Part shown: positions 27,067-39,353 of the stretch, in pieces
Layout of the letters: each line of letters opens with the position of its first letter
Numbering within the stretch: position 1 is the stretch's first letter
Assembly (NCBI GenBank): GCA_016789405.1
Contig: JAEUPQ010000014.1
Span: 124,001-188,000 of the forward strand
Reading direction: 5' to 3'
Source: Lysobacteraceae bacterium
GTDB lineage: Bacteria; Pseudomonadota; Gammaproteobacteria; Xanthomonadales; Xanthomonadaceae
DNA length: 64,000 nucleotides
Program-made: the position numbers and the translations under genes
The notes under the pieces: generated by a model
Told to the model about the DNA's origin: nothing
Seen by the model: the letters and a program-made list of their open reading frames with translations, nothing else
The model's database searches: none

Positions 27067-28536
27067 ATGTTCGGCATGTTCGACTGGTTCTGGGAATGGC
27101 TGCGGACGCTGCCCGTCGTGGGGCCGTATGTCATCCCGGTACTCATTGCGGTCTGGCTGCTGCACCTGTTGGTGCTCGGTGGCTGGATCGTCCTGCAGAA
27201 ACGCGAACCGGTCGCGACGCTCAGCTGGATCCTCGGGCTTGCGCTGCTGCCCTACGTCGGTTTTCTGGTCTATCACCTGTTCGGTCCGCAGAAGATCCAG
27301 CGCCAGCGACTGCGCCGCGCGCGCAGCAGGATCGATGGCGATGCGCTCGCCTCGCCGGCGTTCTCGCCATCGGACGCGCCCGATGCGCTGGAACTGGCGC
27401 GTCTTGCCGAAGCCTCGACCGGATTGGCACCGATGCGTGCGTCGAACGTGCGGTTGCTCGTCGATGGCGCCGCGAAGTACGAGGCGCTCATCGACGACCT
27501 CGCCTTGGCGCGCGAGCACGTGCACCTCGAGTACTACATCTTCATGCCCGACCGCAGTGGCGCGGAGCTGCGCGATGCGCTGGTGGCCTGTGCGAAACGT
27601 GGCGTGAAGGTGAGGCTGCTGCTGGATGCGATCGGCGCGGGCCGGTGCAAGGCTGCCTTCTTCGCGCCGCTGGTGGCGGCGGGTGGAGAACTGGCCTGGT
27701 TCCACCCCACACGCTTCTGGCGATTCTGGTCTCGCCCGTGGCTGAACCTGCGAACGCACCGGAAGATCGTCGTCATCGACGGCCGTGTCGCGTTCACCGG
27801 CGGCATCAACGTCACCGATGAGCAGAACGAACGCCTGCGCGACAATGCGTACCGGGATCTCCACCTGCGCATCGAGGGCGATGTCGTTCGCGCCCTGCAG
27901 CGTGTGTTCGTCGAGGACTGGATCTATGCGACCGGTCGACGCGATTTCCTGTCCGAGCTTGCGCGCTCCGCGCCCCAGTCCTCGCAAGGAATCATTTCGG
28001 CACAGGTGTTGACCTCCGGCCCGGACTCGTCCTGGGAAGCCATCCACCGCATGCACGTTGCGCTGATCCATGCAGCGCGCAGCCGGGTCTGGCTCGTCAC
28101 GCCGTACTTCGTGCCGGGCGAGGCCGCGATGATGGCGCTGACGTCTGCTGCGCTCGGTGGACTGGATGTGCGCCTCCTCGTGCCGCGCACGAGCGATTCC
28201 CGGCTGGTCACGCTCGCTGCACGCTCGTATTACGACGACCTGATGGACGCCGGCGTGAAGATCTACGAATACGGCCCGCGCATGCTGCACACCAAGGCCT
28301 TGCTGGTGGACGACACCAGCTGCCTGGTCGGCAGCGCGAACTTCGATCACCGAAGCTTCCGACTCAACTTCGAGGTCTCGATCCTGTTCCAGGACACGGA
28401 TCTGGCCTCGCGCCTGGCGCAGCATGTCGAAGGTGAGTTCGCGTCCGCCCCGCGCGTCCGCCGTGATCGCGGTCGGCCACTGTTCCGCAGCCGGCTGCCT
28501 GAAGCCCTGGCCCGGCTGATGTCACCCTTGCTCTAG
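27067..28536 (+). CDS. cls: cardiolipin synthase, phospholipase D type
   Basis: A 489-residue membrane enzyme that joins two phosphatidylglycerols into cardiolipin. Two N-terminal helices (about 18-40 and 50-70, with RREP-type KREPVATLSW loop) precede two HKD motifs: HRKIVVIDGRVAFTGGIN (about 235) and HTKALLVDDTSCLVGSANFD (about 420). Length matches bacterial ClsA. ATG 27067 starts just before the first helix; the frame extends upstream only as an antisense of the radical SAM gene. Related PLD proteins of similar length exist, but paired N-terminal helices favour cardiolipin synthase. Confidence 0.92.
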   Translation: MFGMFDWFWEWLRTLPVVGPYVIPVLIAVWLLHLLVLGGWIVLQKREPVATLSWILGLALLPYVGFLVYHLFGPQKIQRQRLRRARSRIDGDALASPAFSPSDAPDALELARLAEASTGLAPMRASNVRLLVDGAAKYEALIDDLALAREHVHLEYYIFMPDRSGAELRDALVACAKRGVKVRLLLDAIGAGRCKAAFFAPLVAAGGELAWFHPTRFWRFWSRPWLNLRTHRKIVVIDGRVAFTGGINVTDEQNERLRDNAYRDLHLRIEGDVVRALQRVFVEDWIYATGRRDFLSELARSAPQSSQGIISAQVLTSGPDSSWEAIHRMHVALIHAARSRVWLVTPYFVPGEAAMMALTSAALGGLDVRLLVPRTSDSRLVTLAARSYYDDLMDAGVKIYEYGPRMLHTKALLVDDTSCLVGSANFDHRSFRLNFEVSILFQDTDLASRLAQHVEGEFASAPRVRRDRGRPLFRSRLPEALARLMSPLL

Positions 28537-28649
28537 GTCCGCTGGCGACGGACGGCGCGCCGGCACCGGCCAATGGCCTGTCGTGAGCGGCATCCACCGG
28601 AGTAGACTGGCGCCCGCCCCTCTTCTGTCCCCCGGGAAGGACGCGCCGT

Positions 28650-28961
28650 ATGCCCTGGCTCTTCTTTGCGATCGCTGCCGCCCTGCTCGCGGTGGCCCTG
28701 ACTTCGACCTCCATGGTGATCATGGTCGTCTGCATGCTGGTATCGCTCGGCCTCACCGTGTTCTCGGTGATGATCCTCATCGCCGACCGCGTCGGCAATG
28801 CTTCGCGCAGTGAGGCCATGCTGATCGACCCGATCGAACTTCGCCGGATGCGCGAGCAAGCGGAAGCGCGCCGCAACGGCACGACGGGTGCCCCTGGCGA
28901 TGCCGTCGCGCCCCAAGCGTCGACCGGTGTTCCGGCTCAGCCGGAAGCGCCCCAAGCATGA
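28650..28961 (+). CDS. small two-helix membrane protein
   Basis: A 103-residue protein with two hydrophobic helices (3-22 and 26-46) and a soluble tail rich in Ala, Pro and Gln. GGGAAGGA precedes the ATG. No family recognised. It ends 13 bases before the likely start of pdxJ, so the two may share a transcript. Confidence 0.72.
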   Translation: MPWLFFAIAAALLAVALTSTSMVIMVVCMLVSLGLTVFSVMILIADRVGNASRSEAMLIDPIELRRMREQAEARRNGTTGAPGDAVAPQASTGVPAQPEAPQA

Positions 28962-28974
28962 GGCAGACAGCGAT

Positions 28975-29724
28975 TTGACTGCACTCAGCGTCAACGTCAA
29001 CAAGATCGCGGTACTGCGCAATTCGCGCGGAGGACGTGACCCGGACGTGGTCACCGCCGCGCGTGTATGCCTGGATGCAGGCGCGCATGGCATCACCGTC
29101 CATCCGCGCCCGGATGCCCGACACATCCGGACGGACGACGTGCATGCCCTGGCTGAGCTGACACGCACGTATGGCGTCGAGTTCAACATCGAGGGCAACC
29201 CCTTTGCCCCGCCTCGACCCGGCTATCCGGGGTTCCTCGCCTTGTGCGAAGCCACCCGCCCCGCCCAGGCCACCCTGGTACCCGACGACGACGGCCAGCT
29301 CACCTCCGACCATGGCTTCGACTTCGCACGCGATCTCGACGGCCTGCGCCAGCACGTGACTGCACTCCATGCCATCGGCTGTCGCGTCAGCGTGTTCGCG
29401 GATGCCGGCGCCGACATCGCCGCTGCCGCTGCGAGCGGTGCGGATCGGATCGAGCTGTACACCGGGCCTTATGCCGAAGCATTCGCCGAAGGACAGCCTG
29501 GGAAAGTGCTGCCGGTCTTCACGGAAACGGCACGGGCTGCCCAGGCGAAAGGCATGGGCGTCAACGCAGGCCACGATCTCAGCCAGGCCAACCTCAGTGC
29601 ATTTCTGGAGGCCGTGCCTGCGGTACTCGAGGTTTCCATCGGCCACGCGCTGATTGGCGAAGCCTTGCATGACGGACTCGCGTTCACCGTGAAACGCTAT
29701 CTCGCGATCGTGGAAGGTCGCTGA
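28975..29724 (+). CDS. pdxJ: pyridoxine 5'-phosphate synthase, TTG start
   Basis: A 249-residue PdxJ that makes pyridoxine 5'-phosphate from 1-deoxyxylulose 5-phosphate and 3-amino-2-oxopropyl phosphate, the last step of DXP-dependent vitamin B6 synthesis. Diagnostic stretches are [35 protein letters not shown] and [13 protein letters not shown]. Family proteins begin right at LSVNVNK, and no ATG or GTG is available there: TTG at 28975, after AGG at 28961, fits best. An ATG further upstream would overlap the preceding gene by about 60 bases. The position next to the exbD genes matches the Xanthomonas tonB region. Confidence 0.93.
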   Translation: MTALSVNVNKIAVLRNSRGGRDPDVVTAARVCLDAGAHGITVHPRPDARHIRTDDVHALAELTRTYGVEFNIEGNPFAPPRPGYPGFLALCEATRPAQATLVPDDDGQLTSDHGFDFARDLDGLRQHVTALHAIGCRVSVFADAGADIAAAAASGADRIELYTGPYAEAFAEGQPGKVLPVFTETARAAQAKGMGVNAGHDLSQANLSAFLEAVPAVLEVSIGHALIGEALHDGLAFTVKRYLAIVEGR

Positions 29725-29758
29725 GTTTCGTTCTCGCTCCGTAGCGCCACAAAAGATC

Positions 29759-29781
29759 ACGGGCGGCCAATGGCCGCCCGT
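29759..29781. terminator. hairpin between convergent pdxJ and exbD3
   Basis: A 10-base stem (ACGGGCGGCC / GGCCGCCCGT) with an AAT loop; on the minus strand it is followed by GATCTTTTG, so it best serves exbD3, and may also stop pdxJ. Confidence 0.65.
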
Positions 29782-29829
29782 GCTGCTTGCGGTCCAGCGT
29801 TGCCGCCGGCATGTCGACTCTCTCTGCGC

Positions 29830-30231
<402 letters not shown>

Positions 30232-30328
30232 GGCGTCGCTCCTCTGCTGGTGGTGACGCTTCCAACGTTACGCCCGGCAGAACGGGGTCGACAAGGCTTT
30301 CCGCCACGAAAAGGCAGGAATCGGCCAT

Positions 30329-30355
30329 AAAAAACGCCGCCCCGAAGGGCGGCGT
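30329..30355 (-). terminator. rho-independent terminator after exbD2
   Basis: Minus strand: 9-base stem ACGCCGCCC / GGGCGGCGT with a four-base loop, then six T residues. It lies 78 bases after the exbD2 stop and before exbD3. Confidence 0.9.
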
Positions 30356-30432
30356 CGAATTGGTTCAAGTCGTTCCGGGCGGGCGGCAGGCTGCAGGTCC
30401 GGCGCCGGCCTTTTATTGCGATTGTTTCAGGA

Positions 30433-30849
30433 TCAGGGCTTCTTCACGAAACCGATCTTCTTCATCTGCGCGTCCTTGGCTTGCGCCAGGACCTTCGCGA
30501 GCGTTTCGTACTGCGCTTCCTCGTTGACATCGATTTCGAGGGTCGGCTGGTTGGCCGGATCACGCTCGACTTCGGCCTGCATCATGTTGAGCAATGCAGA
30601 GACCGGGGTCGGGCTGTCGTTCCAGTAGACCGTGCCGGCCTGATCGATGCGCAGCTTGACCGGCGGCGGCGGCTCCCTCGGATTCTCCGGAGGATTGCTC
30701 GTACGCTGGGGCAGATCGATGTCGATCGGATAGGACAGGATCGGCGCGGTCACCATGAAGATGATCAGCAGCACCAACATCACGTCCACGAGGGGCGTGA
30801 CGTTGATATCGGCCATCGGGCCGCCACCGGAGTTGGATGCGAATGCCAT
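30433..30849 (-). CDS. exbD2: ExbD-family biopolymer transport protein, second copy
   Basis: A 138-residue ExbD: one membrane helix with the key Asp ([17 protein letters not shown]) and a periplasmic domain starting after [15 protein letters not shown]. It starts 15 bases after exbD1. In Xanthomonas campestris exbD2 of the same cluster is dispensable for iron uptake but needed for other interactions (family knowledge). Ends before a strong terminator. Confidence 0.95.
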   Translation of the reverse strand: MAFASNSGGGPMADINVTPLVDVMLVLLIIFMVTAPILSYPIDIDLPQRTSNPPENPREPPPPVKLRIDQAGTVYWNDSPTPVSALLNMMQAEVERDPANQPTLEIDVNEEAQYETLAKVLAQAKDAQMKKIGFVKKP

Positions 30850-30864
30850 GCGTCTGTCTCCGAA

Positions 30865-31287
30865 TCAGTTGCGTTCGCGGGTGGCGACGAAGCCGACCTG
30901 ACGCATGCCCTGGGCCTGGGCGATGTTGACCACGTCGTTGATGAAGCGATAACGAACGGTCTTGTCGCCACGGATGTTGACCGAGGGCTGCGGCACCTTC
31001 TGCGCTTCCACGGACAGGCGGCTTTCCAGCAGCTCGCGGGTCACCGGCTCGTCATTGAAGAAGTAACGACCTTCTTCGGTGACGGCGATGGTGATCGGGG
31101 CGATGCTTACTGGTTTTTCTTCCCGTGTAAGGTAGTTCGCCTCGGGCAGCTCGACCTTCGTCTTGTGCGACATCAGTGGCGCCGTGATCATGAAGATGAT
31201 GAGCAGCACCAGCATCACGTCCACGAGGGGCGTGACGTTGATTTCGGACATCGGCGTGCCGCTGTCGTTGCCGTTACTGAAGGCCAT
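30865..31287 (-). CDS. exbD1: ExbD-family biopolymer transport protein, first copy
   Basis: A 140-residue ExbD with the conserved Asp in the single helix ([17 protein letters not shown]). The periplasmic part ends with the typical VVNIAQAQGMRQVGFVA. It lies 42 bases after exbB and is the copy expected to pair with ExbB in the TonB motor, which uses proton flow to drive outer-membrane receptors. Confidence 0.96.
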   Translation of the reverse strand: MAFSNGNDSGTPMSEINVTPLVDVMLVLLIIFMITAPLMSHKTKVELPEANYLTREEKPVSIAPITIAVTEEGRYFFNDEPVTRELLESRLSVEAQKVPQPSVNIRGDKTVRYRFINDVVNIAQAQGMRQVGFVATRERN

Positions 31288-31329
31288 GACTGTGCTCCGT
31301 CAGGTGATTCGATCGTCGCTACGTACGGA

Positions 31330-32112
31330 TCAGCGCTTGCTGGACGCTTCGCCGACGCGCGAGCCGGTGGCGAAGAAGTCGTGCAGGTCGTGCGCGAACG
31401 TGTCGAACTGGCTGTTGGTGATGCGGTTGGCGCGCATGAAGAAGTTGTATGCGAGCACCGCCGGGATGGCGACGAACAGACCGACGGCGGTCATGATCAG
31501 TGCTTCACCCACCGGGCCGGCGACGGCGTCGATGGAGGCCTGACCGGTCGCGCCGATCTTGATGAGCGCGCCGTAGATGCCCCACACGGTACCGAGCAGA
31601 CCGATGAACGGAGCGGTCGAACCGACGGTGGCGAGCACGGTCATGCCGCTTTCGAGGTTCATCGATTCGCGGGTGACGGCCTGACGCAGGGCGCGGTCGA
31701 CGAACTCCGAACGGTTCAGCGACTCGACCAGGCGCGAGCCTTCGTGGCGCTGGTGGTGCGCTGCGGCCTGGGCGGCGTCGAGGGCGATCTTCGAGAAGGG
31801 CTCGCTCTTGGGCTGCTCTTCCATGAAGCGGATGGCGTCCTGGGCGTTCGGGGTTTCCCAGAAGGTGCTGGTCACCGAGTCGCCGCGGCGACGCAGGGCG
31901 CTGTTCTTGATGAAGTTGACGACGATCCAGTACCAGGACATGGCGGACTGGATGACGAGGGTCAGGGCGACAGCGATCTGCACCGGGTAGTCGCCCGGCT
32001 TGCTGGTGAATTCGGCGATCAGATGGTCGACGCCCATCTGCTTCAGCGCGGAGGCAGCATTACCGCCCCCGGCGGCGCCGGCGGATGCGATGGTGAGGAT
32101 TTCCTGCAGCAT
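31330..32112 (-). CDS. exbB: ExbB/MotA/TolQ-type proton channel protein
   Basis: A 260-residue inner-membrane protein with the three helices of ExbB: about 45-68, 155-180 (GLLGTVWGIYGALIKIG) and 200-225 (AVGLFVAIPAVLAYNFFM). An N-terminal Ala/Gly-rich stretch is cytoplasmic or periplasmic. It forms the pentameric channel with ExbD that powers TonB. It sits 78 bases after tonB in the standard order. Confidence 0.97.
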   Translation of the reverse strand: MLQEILTIASAGAAGGGNAASALKQMGVDHLIAEFTSKPGDYPVQIAVALTLVIQSAMSWYWIVVNFIKNSALRRRGDSVTSTFWETPNAQDAIRFMEEQPKSEPFSKIALDAAQAAAHHQRHEGSRLVESLNRSEFVDRALRQAVTRESMNLESGMTVLATVGSTAPFIGLLGTVWGIYGALIKIGATGQASIDAVAGPVGEALIMTAVGLFVAIPAVLAYNFFMRANRITNSQFDTFAHDLHDFFATGSRVGEASSKR

Positions 32113-32190
32113 GACGCTTACCTTTTCTTGTGTAGTGGAAAGGAACGGGGTTGGATCGGGTTGGATCTGGATGCTTGGGTCTGGACCGGA

Positions 32191-32856
32191 TCAGTCGATG
32201 TCGAACGAGAACGGCAGTCGACCGGAACCGGCAGCGCCCGGGCACAGCTTGGCGCGTCTCGCCCAGGTCACCGCTGCGCGATCGAGATCGCGGTTGCGGC
32301 TGCTCTTGGAGACGGAGACATCGGTGATCGTGCCGTCAGCCTGATAGACGATCGTCAGGGTCAGGTCGGCGGCGGACCCGGCTCGCGAGACGGCCTGCTG
32401 CAGCGGGGCCATCGAAGGCCGGACGCAGAGCGAAGCGCGCAGGTCGTTGTCGTTGCGGGCCGGCGAGGTCGGAGCCGGCGGCGAAGGCGGAGCCGGCGGG
32501 GCCGGCGGCGGGGCCGGAGTATCGACTTCCGAAGCTTCTTCGAACACCACCGGCGGTTCGTCCGGCGGCGGCTGCACGACCGGCCGCGGGGTTTCCTGCG
32601 GGGTCAGCTTGATTTCCTTCGGCGGCTCTTCCGGCGGCGGCGGGGGCGGCGGCGGCGGCGGCGGCGGCTCGATGATGACGACGCTGGTATTCTGCTCTTC
32701 TTCCTGCTCGGCGCCCGGAGGGGTGACCGGCACGAGCAACAGCATGAGTGCCGCGATGTGCAGTGCGATGGCGAAGCTGATGGCGGCGACCCGCGGCCAG
32801 TTCAGGCCGGGTTCGTCGCGATCACGCTTGTCGGAGGTCGGCAAGTCTTGGGTCAT
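32191..32856 (-). CDS. tonB: energy transducer TonB
   Basis: A 221-residue TonB. Short cytoplasmic N terminus, one helix (about 25-45, ISFAIALHIAALMLLLVPV, with the His used for ExbB/ExbD coupling), a long proline stretch with EEPPKE repeats, and a C-terminal TonB domain starting at ASLCVRPSMAPL. It spans the periplasm to open TonB-dependent receptors for iron complexes and other nutrients. ATG 32856 gives the normal short N terminus; 32 extra upstream residues are unlikely. A candidate promoter and a leader stem-loop lie upstream; I saw no Fur box. Confidence 0.95.
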   Translation of the reverse strand: MTQDLPTSDKRDRDEPGLNWPRVAAISFAIALHIAALMLLLVPVTPPGAEQEEEQNTSVVIIEPPPPPPPPPPPPEEPPKEIKLTPQETPRPVVQPPPDEPPVVFEEASEVDTPAPPPAPPAPPSPPAPTSPARNDNDLRASLCVRPSMAPLQQAVSRAGSAADLTLTIVYQADGTITDVSVSKSSRNRDLDRAAVTWARRAKLCPGAAGSGRLPFSFDID

Positions 32857-32967
32857 GCGCAGCAGGCTCGATTTAGCGGACTCGTGGTACCTGTCCGGAT
32901 CCGCGCTCGTGTCCTCTCCCAGAACACGAACCCGCCCCCTGAACCACAGCACCCCGGAATGGTCGAA

Positions 32968-33002
32968 CCGCGACTGGTTTCAAACATCGGCCCCAGTCGC
33001 GG
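32968..33002 (-). promoter_or_regulatory. 10-base inverted repeat in the tonB leader
   Basis: CCGCGACTGG (32968-32977) and CCAGTCGCGG (32993-33002) pair perfectly around a 15-base loop, directly after the likely transcription start. It could be a 5' RNA stem or an operator. Confidence 0.5.
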
Positions 33003-33013
33003 GAATCTGTAAG

Positions 33014-33041
33014 CTTATACAATCGGGCCGGGAGTTACCAA
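33014..33041 (-). promoter_or_regulatory. candidate sigma-70 promoter of tonB
   Basis: Minus strand: TTGGTA (33036-33041), 16-base spacer, TATAAG (33014-33019). Leader of about 150 bases to the tonB start. Confidence 0.5.
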
Positions 33042-33072
33042 CACCCCCGAGCCCCTGGAAGCGCCCGTTGTC

Positions 33073-34284
33073 TCACTTTCCGCCGGGCAATGCCAGGATC
33101 GCGTTGGCATCCTTTGGCTTCTTCACACCCTTGGCCAATGCCTCCCTGGCAGCGGCCTTCGCTTCGGCGATTCGCGACTCGTTGCGCAGAACGCGTGCCA
33201 AGTTCAAGGCCGCTTCACCGTCCGTCGAAACCTTCATGGCGCGGGTATAGAACTCGATCGCTTCGGGAATCTTGTTGTCGTCGATGTAATAGTGCTGCGC
33301 GAGGATCGAATAATCGTTGGCGAGCTGTTGCGACGGCTTGATCGCGCCCTTGTTCACGCCTTCTTCCAGCACCTCGCGGGCCTGCACGTACTTGTTCGCG
33401 TTGATGTAGCCGACGAACAGGGTCCTGTATTCCGAACCCTCGGTCAGCATGCCCTTCTTGCGCGCGCCTTCCAGCAAGGCGTTGGCCTTGTCGAAATTGT
33501 CGGCCTGCTGGTACATCGCGACGGCGTTCATCAGGGTCGGACGGTCATCCGGCTTGGTGGCGAGGACCTTCTCGAACAGTGCGGCGCCTTCGGCGGGACG
33601 ATCGAGGTTCCCGAGGATGATGGCCTTGAGGCTCAGCGGATCGATCTTGTCGGTCTTGGTCTCGTTGAGGAAACGATCGACCACCGTCAGCGCTTCCGCA
33701 GCCTGATCCAGCTGGTTCAGCTGGATGGCGAGGTTGTACATCGCCTGGTAGTGCCCGTTGTTGTCGAGGCCATTGGCTTCGATGGTCTTGCGGAAGTAAT
33801 CGGCGCTCTTCTGCTGGTCGCCTGCATTGTTCGCGGCGACGGCAGCCAGCTGGTAGAGATACGCCTGGAGATAGGCATTGGTCGAGCCGGATGCGGCGAA
33901 GGCGTCCACCTTGCTCATCACGCTGTCGAACTTGTTGGCTTCGTAATCCGCCTGGATCTCCTTCGCGGTCTTGTTTTCCTTCGCATTGACCTTCTGCGAC
34001 GGCGGAACGCGCGTGGCCAGCGGGTAAAGCGGTGCGGAAGTCGAGGCCTGTGCGCCAGCGGACGATTCCTGCTGTTCAGCGCCCTGCGCCTTGGCACGGC
34101 GCTGCTTCGCGCGCTCGATGCGCTCCATCACCGGACTGGATGCGCGGCTGCCGCCGTTGTCCTTCTTCTCTTCTTCGCCTCCGTCCTGCGCATATGCATG
34201 GCCGGTGAAGGCACTGCCGAGCATCAGCGCAACAGCCAGCGCCAGGGCAGACGACTTGAGGAGCGGGTGGGACGAAGGGGTCAT
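33073..34284 (-). CDS. secreted TPR-repeat protein near TonB
   Basis: A 403-residue protein with a signal peptide (about 1-33, ending AYA-QD), a charged low-complexity linker (EEEKKDNGG to about 90) and then TPR-like helical repeats through the C terminus. It should be periplasmic. In related genomes a TPR protein stands next to tonB and may help the transducer; that link is inference from position. Start ATG 34284 begins the signal peptide; the upstream frame lacks one. It is followed by tonB on the same strand, but a promoter lies between them. Confidence 0.85.
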   Translation of the reverse strand: MTPSSHPLLKSSALALAVALMLGSAFTGHAYAQDGGEEEKKDNGGSRASSPVMERIERAKQRRAKAQGAEQQESSAGAQASTSAPLYPLATRVPPSQKVNAKENKTAKEIQADYEANKFDSVMSKVDAFAASGSTNAYLQAYLYQLAAVAANNAGDQQKSADYFRKTIEANGLDNNGHYQAMYNLAIQLNQLDQAAEALTVVDRFLNETKTDKIDPLSLKAIILGNLDRPAEGAALFEKVLATKPDDRPTLMNAVAMYQQADNFDKANALLEGARKKGMLTEGSEYRTLFVGYINANKYVQAREVLEEGVNKGAIKPSQQLANDYSILAQHYYIDDNKIPEAIEFYTRAMKVSTDGEAALNLARVLRNESRIAEAKAAAREALAKGVKKPKDANAILALPGGK

Positions 34285-34394
34285 GGAGGTTCTCTGTTCC
34301 GTTGGACTCTTGGGCGACGACGCGGCGAGCGTCACCATGGATGCGGATGGGCCGCGAAATGTGGCGTGGCTGGACATCGGTCGTGCGGCTCGGA

Positions 34395-35234
34395 TCAACT
34401 GCAGCTTGGCCTGCGACCGGCCGCCCTGGCCTGGTCGAAGGTGGGCATGAGGGATTCGGCCCGCTGTTCCAACGCACCGATGCGCGATGCGGGGTCGGGG
34501 TGGGTCGACAGCCAGTCCGATGCGCGTCCGTCGCGTCCGGTGGCGGCGATCATGTTACGCCACAGCGCAGCGGCCTGGCGGGGATCGAAGCCGGCCTGGG
34601 CCATGAGACGCTGGCCGACGATGTCCGCTTCGCTTTCCTGCTGCCGCGTGCCGGGCAGGAGGAAACCGCCGATCGCGAGCAGGCTTCCACCTTGCGCGGC
34701 CGCCTGCGCACCGGAATCACCGTAGCGGGCGCCCGCGAGCATGCCGAGCAATTGCACTGCGCCGGATGCGCCCATCTGCCGGGTGATGCGCTCGTCGTGA
34801 TGCCGCTCGAGCACATGGCCGACTTCGTGGCCGATGACGGCGGCGAGCTGGTCCTGGTTGCGTGCGACATCGAAGATGCCGGTATTCACGCCGACCTTGC
34901 CGCCCGGCAGTGCGAACGCGTTCGGTCGGCTGTCGATGAACAGCGCATGCTCCCAGGCACGACCTTGGGAAGGCGCGGGCAACTGCGACACGATGGCATC
35001 GACCACGCAGCCGACATAGGCGGACTGGCGCGCATCGGCGCTCTGCGATTTCTGTCCCTTGATCTGTGCGAATGCCTGGCTGCCGAGCAGGTCCAGCTGT
35101 TCCTGCGAAACGCCGCCGACGTACTGCTTGCGCCCGGTCGACGATGTGGTCGTCGCGCAGCCGGCGAGCAGTGACGCACAAACCGCCGCGATCGCGATCG
35201 CGCGCAGGGCAGGCGTCGTTTTCCGGTGGTTCAT
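34395..35234 (-). CDS. M48-family metalloprotease lipoprotein
   Basis: A 279-residue lipoprotein with a lipobox LLAGC (about residue 25) and the zinc motif HEVGH in AAVIGHEVGHVLERHHDER (about 145); the third ligand is the Glu in QESEADIVGQRLM. The type is that of LoiP/YggG-like proteases that act on outer-membrane or periplasmic proteins. It is upstream of the TPR gene on the same strand. Start ATG 35234 precedes the lipoprotein signal. Confidence 0.92.
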   Translation of the reverse strand: MNHRKTTPALRAIAIAAVCASLLAGCATTTSSTGRKQYVGGVSQEQLDLLGSQAFAQIKGQKSQSADARQSAYVGCVVDAIVSQLPAPSQGRAWEHALFIDSRPNAFALPGGKVGVNTGIFDVARNQDQLAAVIGHEVGHVLERHHDERITRQMGASGAVQLLGMLAGARYGDSGAQAAAQGGSLLAIGGFLLPGTRQQESEADIVGQRLMAQAGFDPRQAAALWRNMIAATGRDGRASDWLSTHPDPASRIGALEQRAESLMPTFDQARAAGRRPSCS

Positions 35235-35439
35235 GGGCACGCCTCGGCGCGGCTGGGGGGACATGTTGTAGACCGACTGGGATTAAAGTTTCGTCAAATG
35301 ACAAGCTTCATCCACTTGACGGGCGCCGATTATGCGCATCCCTTCAGGTGCGGGAAAGCCGGAATCCCATGATTTGCGACAGTCGGCGATGTTCGTCAGG
35401 CTTTTTCGCCTGTTTCGGCATTTCGTGTCCGGATGCACG

Positions 35440-35466
35440 GGAAAACCGCGAATGTGGCGGTTTTCC
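35440..35466. terminator. hairpin between gyrB and the M48 protease
   Basis: Perfect 10-base arms, GGAAAACCGC and GCGGTTTTCC, with a seven-base loop; TTTT lies in the arm and GTGTTTTTCC follows on the plus strand. It lies about 80 bases after the gyrB stop on the minus strand, where the T-run is weaker. Confidence 0.45.
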
Positions 35467-35548
35467 GTGTTTTTCCGCCTGTCCCGGCTCATTGCGGTGG
35501 GACATACGCCACCGCATGCAAGTTTGTGCGCGAAATTGCGCGCCGGCC

Positions 35549-38089
<2,541 letters not shown>

Positions 38090-38162
38090 TCAAAAAGTAT
38101 AACAGCGCGCCCCCGGCAGCGCCGGAACGCCGGTTCCCGGACAGCCAGTCGCGATGCCGGGT

Positions 38163-39272
38163 TCAGCCAACAATGCCGGTAACGGTCTCGCCTCGTTCCA
38201 CGTGGAACACACGCGGGGATAGATTCATCTGCGCAAGTGCTGATGGCGGTTCTGTTCCCGTGATGAACACCTGGGCACCGGATGCGACCAAGCGCTGAAG
38301 CACCCTGCCCTGATGGTTCCGATCCAGTTCGGATGCCAGATCGTCCAATGCGACGACCGGCCACTCCCCGGCGACACGCGCGTGATGTTCTGCCTGCGCA
38401 AGAAGGATCGACAGTGCGGTGAGCTTGGCTTGACCGCGCGAAAGCGCTTCGCGGCTTGCGAGCATCGGATAGTCGATCCGCCAGTCGGCACGATGCGGCC
38501 CGACCGAGGTATGCCCGTAAGCCAGGTCCCGATCGCGGGCGACCAGCAAGGCATCGGCGAGCGACAACTGCTCGCGCGACCAGCCGGGTTGGAATGCGAG
38601 CGTAGGTCGGCCAAGCGACGGGATCAGATCCGAAGCGACCTGCTGCAGCTCCGGCTCGAGTCGCTCGACGTAATGCTGGCGCCTGCGGGTCAGCGGCTCG
38701 CCCGCCTCGGCGAGCTCATGATCCCAGGCATCGAGCTGTCCGTCGCGAATCCTTGCCTTCAGCAGCTGATTGCGTTGCTTCAGGGCTCTGGCGTAGCGGC
38801 GCCAATGTCTCAGGAACTCCTGCCCACCCTCGGCTTGTTCCACGTGGAACAAACCCCAGTCGATCAGCCGTCGCCTCGGTTCGCCACCGCCCGTCACGAG
38901 CGCATGGCTGCCTGGCTCGAACGTCACCACGGCGAGCGCAGCGCACAGCTCGCCGAGTTGCGAGACCGAAGCACCATCCAGGCGCCCCTCCCAGCGTTGG
39001 CCAAGATGCCGCAACCCCGCCTTTCGCGTCCGCGGAGGCGACTGTTCCTGCCACTCGGCAAACACCTCCACGGCCTCGGCCCCGGTACGAATCAATCCAT
39101 CCCTGACCCGGCCACGGAAACTGCGACCGTAGGCGAGAAGATGCAGGGCTTCGAGCAAGCTCGTCTTGCCCGCCCCATTGTCTCCGGTAATCAGGTTGAT
39201 TCCAGGAGATGGCGCCAGATCAACCTCTTCCAGCCGGCGGACTGATGCCACACGCAATCGCGTCACATGCAT
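38163..39272 (-). CDS. recF: DNA replication and repair protein RecF
   Basis: A 369-residue SMC-like ATPase that helps load RecA at gaps. Walker A is GDNGAGKTS (30-38), the ABC signature SRGQAKLTALSILL lies near 300 and Walker B is VVALDDLASELD. Two parS-type palindromes lie inside the coding sequence, each read as Phe-His-Val-Glu in the same frame. ATG 39272 precedes the first strand MHVTRLRVASV. Confidence 0.96.
   Translation of the reverse strand: MHVTRLRVASVRRLEEVDLAPSPGINLITGDNGAGKTSLLEALHLLAYGRSFRGRVRDGLIRTGAEAVEVFAEWQEQSPPRTRKAGLRHLGQRWEGRLDGASVSQLGELCAALAVVTFEPGSHALVTGGGEPRRRLIDWGLFHVEQAEGGQEFLRHWRRYARALKQRNQLLKARIRDGQLDAWDHELAEAGEPLTRRRQHYVERLEPELQQVASDLIPSLGRPTLAFQPGWSREQLSLADALLVARDRDLAYGHTSVGPHRADWRIDYPMLASREALSRGQAKLTALSILLAQAEHHARVAGEWPVVALDDLASELDRNHQGRVLQRLVASGAQVFITGTEPPSALAQMNLSPRVFHVERGETVTGIVG
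38194..38209. other. parS: parS-type palindrome 1, near the recF 3' end
   Basis: CGTTCCACGTGGAACA: perfect 14-base palindrome GTTCCACGTGGAAC matching the ParB site seen in Pseudomonas and Xanthomonas, with one flank base off. It encodes Phe-His-Val-Glu of RecF. Confidence 0.75.
38836..38851. other. parS: parS-type palindrome 2, inside recF
   Basis: TGTTCCACGTGGAACA, a perfect 16-base palindrome and full parS match. It also encodes Phe-His-Val-Glu of RecF. Confidence 0.85.
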
Positions 39273-39353
39273 GGCAACGATGACCTCAAGCAGGAGTGCG
39301 TACTCAAACGAAATCGCCCGGGAGGGCCCGGGCGACATGCATAGCTCAGCTCG

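Noticed and set aside
30481..33012. 843-codon plus-strand frame across the tonB-exbB-exbD genes
   Set aside because: Shadow of four well-supported minus-strand genes.
32857..33072. Fur box upstream of tonB
   Set aside because: No stretch close to the GATAATGATAATC-type consensus was found.
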